Shown piece by piece: positions 58,077 to 64,000 of a stretch of 64,000 nucleotides of DNA. Numbering within the stretch: position 1 is the first letter of the stretch; the number at the start of each line of letters is the position of its first letter. The translations under genes were made by a program, and so were the position numbers. Origin of the DNA: Mercurialis annua (taxonomy: Eukaryota; Streptophyta; Magnoliopsida; Malpighiales; Euphorbiaceae); the NCBI RefSeq assembly GCF_937616625.2, contig NC_065571.1:55909651-55973650 (forward strand), written 5' to 3'. The notes below the pieces were generated by a model. That model was given only the letters and a program-made list of their open reading frames with translations. It made no database searches and had not been told where the DNA came from.

Positions 58077-61000
58077 TATTATTGATCATGTTTTTGTCCT
58101 TTTTTTGTCTTATTACCTATATATGGATTTAGCTTTCCTATATCTTCTTTAAATGGTGACTTTATTAAGGTACATATTCTTCATTTCTTTAACAAAATTT
58201 TAGGTTTTGCTATTTGAGATTTTCGCTCTTTAATATCAATTAGGGTATTTCGTATAAAAATTAATGAAGACATATGTGTTGTCGAAACTAGAATTTTCTT
58301 ACATTTTTGTTTGGAATATTTATTTAGAATTTTTTTATAAATTAAATCTAGCTAGTTCCCTAAATTTGTAATGGATTTCAGAGTTTCTTTGTGATAATTA
58401 TCAAGATTTGTGAATTTTATTCACTTGACTTAATTTATTTCTAGATTTAGGTTGTAAAGTTTATATAGAGTGGCATACTAGAATTGAGACTCATAGACAA
58501 TATCTATCAATGAAATGAAATCAATTTTTAATAAAAAAAAATTACGACTAATTTTAAAAATATTTTGTAACTAATAAAAAGAAGGCCTAATAGTGAAAAA
58601 CTTCATATTTTTACAACTTATTGCAATTTAATCTAAATTTTTTAATTTTTATAATAATAGCTAAATTGCATTTTTTGCTAAATAGCCAAATTGGTGGACA
58701 AACTTGTTATTTTTAATCAGGCTATTATTATTATTCGATGACTAATGTATATTAAACATAAAAAGTGGCAAAAAAAACTCAAAATTATACAAAAACTTTC
58801 ACACACAAATGCAATTTGGCAATTGTTGCAACTAAAAGATAAAATTTTGCTATTATAACAAAGATGAAAAAGTTTGGATTAAATTTCAATAAATTTTAAA
58901 GGTTTGGATTTTTTTCATAAGAAAGTCAGTTTGGTTGTAATTAATTGATAAAAGATAGAAAGGTTAATAACTTGTTTAGATATAAAGGATGCAATGTGAT
59001 CATGCAGCCAATTCTAATTGCAGTAGCTAGTTATGGCGGAACTATGATCATGGAGCTAATTCTAATAGCAGTTGCTAGCTAGTTGTACCATGAGATTTTA
59101 TGTTCCATATAAATTAAAACTTCAGAATCAATTACCCCAACATTACATGTACACTAATATTTGTATAAATATTGATACACCACCTTATCTTGATATTGCC
59201 TTTTACTAGGTTGCTAAGATGCATCAATTCTACAGTTCTATTCGTTCTTCCTATGTTCTTTCCATTCAATTTTATCTTATATTATTTGTTTTTTTATAAG
59301 TGTGATTTGATATATGGTATGCAAACGAGTTATGCAAGAAGTTGAATTTGCTGAATGTGAACTTTTTAAGTATTATGAATTTTTAGAATAAAATTTTGTT
59401 GTTAAATTATTACATCAAGATTAAGCTTAATTTCGATTATTACTGTTAATAATAAATAATCAATTATGTATATTTAAACTTATTAACTTTATATTGGAGT
59501 TTATATACAAAAAATTAAAACAATTAAAAAACTATTGTGATTTTGTGCGTGGGTACACGACTAGTACTGATATAATTGAGAGGACCAATGAAGCTCTAAT
59601 TGATTCTCACCAAATAAAGCACTCTTATGTTTGAATTTTATTTTTTTAAAATTAATAGTTTCTAAAAAACGATAATAGTACTTAAAAAGGTTAAATACGT
59701 GTTTTAAAATGCTACAAGTCCTTATGCAATCATAAAACTTTCTAATACGTAGTTTATAATCATCTAAAATTGCTACTTATAAGCCACGTTTAGAAATTTA
59801 TGGTTATCTGTAGAAAATCTCTTTAGTCTATATCAAATAACAATAAAACTCAAAAATATTTAATTAATTAAGTGTTAAAAACATAATCCATTCCTTTATA
59901 AGCAATGTTTAAATATTAATTCATTTTATATAGAAAACCTAATAGGTATAACTTAAAAAAATAGAACCTCTTTAGTCTAAAATGCTATCCTTTAAAAAAA
60001 GAATTAATAGAGAGAATAAATAAGAGGGAAACTAAAAAAAGTTTTAATTAATTAAGTATTGAAAATAATAACAACAATTATTTTGAAATAAAACAAAAAT
60101 CCTGATTTATATGACTTATATTATTTACAACATAAACGACATAATATATTCATCATCAGTTTGAGGAATTATTAATTATTTGAATTAGTTTAAATTATAA
60201 ACAAATAGAAAAAATTAATCTTAGAATTTAATTTAAGTAAACTAAATATAATATAAAAACTTATTACCATAGTAAATAAACAAAAAGTAATACAAATATA
60301 TTAATTCCGTGAAATTTTTGTGGGTTTATGACTACTATTTATATGACTGAGAGAATCAAAATGAGGTACCTAAGCTTTATACCTTTTATTACAATGATAT
60401 CCAACTTTTAATTTGTATCTTTTTTTTTGTATTATAACTTCAATTATATATTTCATATTAGTTTTCTTTACAAAATCCGGTTGCTTTTAATGACTTGGCA
60501 ACCGGAGCAAGAATTGTATTTGATTCTCTTTCACATCGGATGAGGAATCATATAAATTAACAAATAATAAAAGTTATGGTCAATCTGATGTGTTAATCTG
60601 ATTTGAAAAAATAATAAAAATAAAGGGAGCAATGTCAGGTTAACAACTTGTTTAGATATAAAGGATGCAATGTGATCATGCGGCCAATTCTAATTGCAGT
60701 AGCTAGTTAGCAGTTATGCACAATTATGATCATGGAACTAATTCTAATTGCAGTTGCTAGCTAGTTGTACCATAAGATTTTATATTCCATATAAATTACA
60801 ACTTTTACTAAATATGATATTAAATGAGTGTGGGGATGTTGCCTAATGATCATGGAGCTAATTCTAATCACAGTTGCTAGCTAGGTGTTTGTTTGTTTCT
60901 AGCATTAATTTTGTCCAGTTAATTTTTTCTATTCGTTCAAATAAAATAAAATAAAATATTAATATTAAATATATATTTTACAATTGCAAAATATATAATA

Positions 61001-61086
61001 CAAATAAAAATTACATATTAAATTATTTTATCAAAATTCAAACGGTATAAGCGTTGGGCAACAACACTACTAAAATGGAGCTTTTT

Positions 61087-61500
61087 AGCGACGGATTTTT
61101 CCGTCGCTAAAAAACCCATATCCGTCGGGAATTGCTTTCCCGACGGATTTCCCGACGGACGCAATCCGTCGGGAAATGTGGCGTCGCTAAATACATTAGC
61201 GACGCCACAAAACAATCCGTCGCCATTTGGCGACGGAAAAATCCGTCGCCAAATGGCAAAGGTCCGTCGCCAAACGTGTCGCCAGGCGACGCGTTTGGCG
61301 ACGTTCCAAGACGGAGTTGGCGACGGATTTGAATCCGTCGCCATTTGGCGACGGATTTAAATCCGTCGCCAAAGTCCGTCGCCAAATGGCGACAGTTTTG
61401 GCGACGGATTTATCCGTCGCCAAATCCGTATTTTAATTTTATGATTGGGTTTAGCGACGGACTTTATCCGTCGCTAATCCGGACAAATCCGTCGGGAAAT
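61087..61500. repeat. CACTA subterminal repeat region
   Basis: About 20 copies of CGACGGA/TCCGTCG in alternating orientation, many paired as inverted repeats (e.g. CCGTCGCCA-AA-TGGCGACGG). In En/Spm elements such subterminal motifs are binding sites of the element's own TnpA-like protein. Apparent reading frames here (61018-61436) are by-products of the repeats. Confidence 0.9.
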
Positions 61501-61680
61501 TGACAAAAATCAAGCATAATTTTTTTGATTTTTTGGCTTTTTAAATGAATGCATACCCTGTTTAAATACGCATAAATTGACGCAAATTATAAAAACACCG
61601 AAAATATCATAAATATTATATATATATATAACGTACGATACATGAAAATTGTATATCAAAAACGTCCCTACACTACAGTA

Positions 61681-62103
61681 CTACAAATCTGTGACGTCGT
61701 CATCTGGGACAACGTCATCAGTAGCCGGTGGAGGCGGTGGTGGAGGCGGTGGTGGAGGAGTGGGTAAAACATCTCCCGGGGCCCGCTGCTGCATCTGCTG
61801 CATCGCCGCTGCAACCGCAATCTGGACTTGATCACGGATCGTATCCGCAAACTGAGCGATGAGATCAGTGCGGAACCTCGCATCGTCGGCTGGCGACATG
61901 GTCTGAGAGGAGCTGCCGGGTCGTCTACTAGAAGTACCCCGCTGCGAGGCTACGTACTCAGAACCAACTGAGCCTAATCCGTAGATACGCCGCTTCCTCA
62001 CCCCCTCAACAGCAAGATAAACTTCGTCCGGATCCACTGGGGTAGATGCTGTACTCCCCTCGGCTGTCTGTGTAGCGGCCAACATCTCCTGCTCAAAACG
62101 CTC
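61681..62103 (-). pseudogene. CACTA Ptta/En/Spm-type transposase, last exon
   Basis: Final exon of about 140 residues on the minus strand, preceded by a splice acceptor (TTGTAG at 62104-62109) and ending with TGA at 61681. It contains DEVYLAVEGVRKRRIYGLGSVG, the hallmark stretch of plant transposases of the Ptta/En/Spm family (PF03004). A Ser/Arg-rich linker (SQRGTSSRRPGSSSQ), a helical segment (RTDLIAQFADTIRDQVQIAVAAAMQQMQQ), a run of eleven or more prolines and an acidic tail follow. The exon itself is intact. The intron upstream is interrupted by the LTR at 62160, so transcription of a full gene is doubtful. The protein probably acts on the adjacent subterminal repeats. Confidence 0.8.
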
Positions 62104-62159
62104 CTACAATAATAATTTAAACCAATTAGTTTCATATGAATTACATGTTTCAAACAACT

Positions 62160-64000
62160 TGTCACGACCCAAATTATTGAGCCGAGACCGGCGCTAGGGA
62201 ATGGGAGTGGTAGCTCCAAAACCCGTAGCAAGCCTAAAACCACTAATAATTTTTCGCATTTAAAAACATATTATCATATATATTGAATATTTTCAGAAAA
62301 CTCTTTTAGATAACATACTTATAGATATCAAAGTATTATATTAGAGTTTACATTCAAAATAAACTATTTGAAATTAAATCGCTATCCTTATACTGACACC
62401 TACTGACTACTGCAGCTCTAGGAACTCATATTTGTGCAAGTCCAATGACTTTTGGCACAATGGAGATGGCTTGTCTGATCCGACTTCTAATACCTGCAAA
62501 CATCAGAGTGAGGGGTCAGTATTTGGGAAAATACTGAGTGAGTATGCAACTTATTATCGGTATTATCAAAATACACATCGCATACTCAAACATATATATA
62601 TCTATCTCGATATGATATGAAAATAACATAATATTCATAAATAGCAGATCCGACCGAAACCCTAATCTTAAACTCTGAACTTATCTTATTCCGAATATTC
62701 GAATCAAACTGTTCCAAATGGTCCGACCCGGGAGTGTTCACACTCAACCACGTCAGCCGCGACCAATCTCTTAATCTCCAAGTGTGAGTCCAACTCACTG
62801 GTGGGTCCAACCCACTAGATACGGGGCTCAGGTTACACCGTAACCGAGTTCTCACTCGTATCACATTCATATCGTATGCGCATTTCGTAATCTCATAGAC
62901 AATCTAGACACGCTAGACTGACTCAAATACTGGTGATCACACAGCCTATTGACACCCAATAGGTAGTTGGTTTCTTCGGATCGCATACTAGATACTCATA
63001 TTCAAACAATGAATATAATGGCATTCATATAGTCTAATTCATCAAACATAATATCTCATACGAACAAATCATGTAAACGCGATGTATTAATGATAATATT
63101 CATAATATATGAAAATAACTTTTGTAATAATAATACGCGAAAGTAAATTGCCACTCACAGTGACCGTTATCCCTTATATCCAAACGTAAGCTCCAGGAGA
63201 CTGGTCCGTCAATCCTCGTCGAGCTTCTTGGTTCGTCATACTCGTAGATCGATAGTCCGTCACATCTATCACAGGATTCTATCGTTAAAATATATACTTA
63301 GAGAATCTTGTTCTTAAAAACTGCACTACGTACCTAACACGACAAAAGCACGAAATATAATCGTCGTGTTCTAAACGTATCCTTCTCTATAGATCTCTAT
63401 TCATATCTCTATTACTCATCATGTTAATTTTCATTGCTATAATGTCTTATTAATATTCATTTCAAGACATTTATCAGAGTTCTACACCCGTATCATGCCA
63501 TCGGAAGCCAGTTTTCGCTCCCGGAAGTCCCCCGGAGGTCACGATCGAAGTAGGGCACGTCGTGCTAGCTTGGCACCTCGTGCCCTTCATTTTTCATGAA
63601 GGGCACGACGTGCCCTTCACTGGTGCACGTCGTGCACCCTTGTGGTGCACGTCGTGCACCCTTCTGGTGCACGTCGCGCACCAGCACGACGTGCTGAAGT
63701 GCAGCACGTCGTGCGCACTTTGGGGGCAGCGTTTTTTTATGCTTCTGGACCATTTCCGAAGCTCCAAATACCCCAAAATTCATACCAATGCATACCTAAA
63801 TCATCTAGGCTCAAAACTTATCAAGAATCTATACGAAAATGGTGGAAAACGACGTGTTTTTAGCGTTTCGATTCAAACATAGCATTTTTCGTCGAAACAG
63901 CCCGTAACCTCCGATTTTAACACTCAAATCCAAAATCTTACCTTGAAATGAAGCTTATGATTGATAGAGCTTCCAATTCCGAACAAATCGATATAAAGAA
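62160..64000 (-). mobile_element. third gypsy-type LTR (family G), cut by window end
   Basis: Starts TGTCACGACCC like 45330 and shares the next ~70 bp in pattern (GGCGCTAGGGAATGGGAG, AAAACCCGTAGCAAGCC). The insertion is in an intron of the CACTA transposase; the left TSD base set would be CAACT (62155-62159). Orientation is by analogy with the copy at 45330. Confidence 0.82.
63550..63712. repeat. cluster of inverted repeats with CACG-W-CGTG core
   Basis: Perfect ones at 63597-63607/63609-63619 (11-bp arms), 63622-63629/63631-63638, 63644-63651/63653-63660 and 63682-63688/63690-63696. Shorter or one-mismatch copies lie at 63555, 63666 and 63704. The core is constant and the flanking arms differ between copies while staying complementary. 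Confidence 0.92.

Larger units (their letters stand above)
52190..61057 (+). repeat. direct local duplications of an unidentified AT-rich block
   Basis: 53219-57700 (unit B) and 58272-61057 (unit A) are parallel copies; 38940-43405 is a third (C) and 52190-53215 a partial fourth. A sub-block with GCTAGCTAGTTGTACCATGAG occurs twice in both A and B (54026 and 56403; 59078 and 60758), so the block is itself internally repeated. Units differ by MITE insertions and small indels and carry no coding frame. It could be a decayed transposon family or segmental duplication; I cannot tell which. Confidence 0.8.
61065..62159. mobile_element. CACTA (En/Spm) transposon end, interrupted by LTR
   Basis: Begins CACTACTAAAATGG after CAA (possible 3-bp TSD, 61062-61064), followed by dense subterminal repeats and a transposase exon. 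It interrupts unit A after GCGTTGGGCA. The rest of the element lies beyond the gypsy LTR starting at 62160, outside the window. Confidence 0.85.

Noticed and set aside
61018..61436. Several frames of 60-108 codons on both strands
   Set aside because: All fall in the CACTA subterminal repeats (CGACGGA motifs) and encode only repeats of ATDxxPSPxGD type.
61649..61831. Glycine-run frame on the plus strand
   Set aside because: Complement of the proline run in the CACTA transposase exon.
63562..63882. Frames of 60-106 codons around the palindromes near the right edge
   Set aside because: They are created by the CACGWCGTG inverted repeats in the LTR.
1..64000. tRNA, rRNA, snRNA genes, organellar DNA insertions or bacterial-type defence systems
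   Set aside because: No cloverleaf A/B-box pattern, rRNA core sequence, organellar gene or prokaryotic gene cluster was recognised on either strand by reading; a tRNAscan/Infernal run would be needed to exclude short RNA genes.

Overview
The window is a repeat-rich block of a plant nuclear genome, most likely a eudicot; I cannot name the species. Evidence: AT-rich sequence with almost no host coding capacity, plant-type LTR retrotransposons of both superfamilies (Ty1/copia and Ty3/gypsy, including an Athila-type element and three Tat/Ogre-type LTRs), a BED/hAT transposase of the RICESLEEPER type with plant-like introns, a CACTA (En/Spm) end with a Ptta/En/Spm-type transposase exon, a Mutator-like long-TIR element, and hAT and Stowaway MITEs. 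I found no rRNA or tRNA gene, no CRISPR array, no bacterial operon and no convincing intact host gene.

Layout. 1-2039: one LTR of a gypsy element (minus strand) inserted in the gag-protease ORF of a copia element (2040-3858). 4152-7105: old AT-rich sequence with a long AT microsatellite. 7111-10210: Tat-type deletion derivative (TSD ATAAT) keeping a gag remnant and an antisense ORF. 10495-15427: a second Tat-type element (TSD ATAAA, identical LTRs) whose interior is almost wholly a 49-bp tandem array of about 75 units. 15433-19275: AT-rich, nothing recognisable. 19284-37317: hAT element (8-bp TSD, 7/8 match) with a decayed transposase gene, itself carrying a solo Tat-type LTR (22110-22732) and a complete 12.7-kb Athila-type element (23451-36155, TSD CCTTA) with an unbroken 1794-residue gag-pol and a 448-residue ORF in the env position. 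37326-43718 and 50522-61057: directly repeated blocks of unknown origin with hAT and Stowaway MITEs, a 1.05-kb triplication and a Mutator-like MITE. 43724-50516: a copia element (TSD GATAA) split by a 2833-bp solo gypsy LTR (TSD AATGT). 61065 to the end: a CACTA element interrupted by a third LTR of the same gypsy type.

How the parts relate. Nesting gives a relative order: the hAT is older than its solo LTR and Athila insertions, and the copia is older than the gypsy solo LTR inside it. The youngest insertions appear to be the array-carrying Tat element (LTRs identical by eye) and the Athila element (about five differences over 1555 bp). The most unusual signal is a shared architecture. In LTRs of different gypsy families there is a cluster of short inverted repeats, upstream of the TATA box where I can find one. 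Their centres are built as CG-W(W)-CG, and the outer arms differ from palindrome to palindrome while staying complementary. With the satellite-like array inside a retrotransposon, this is the best candidate here for something not yet described.
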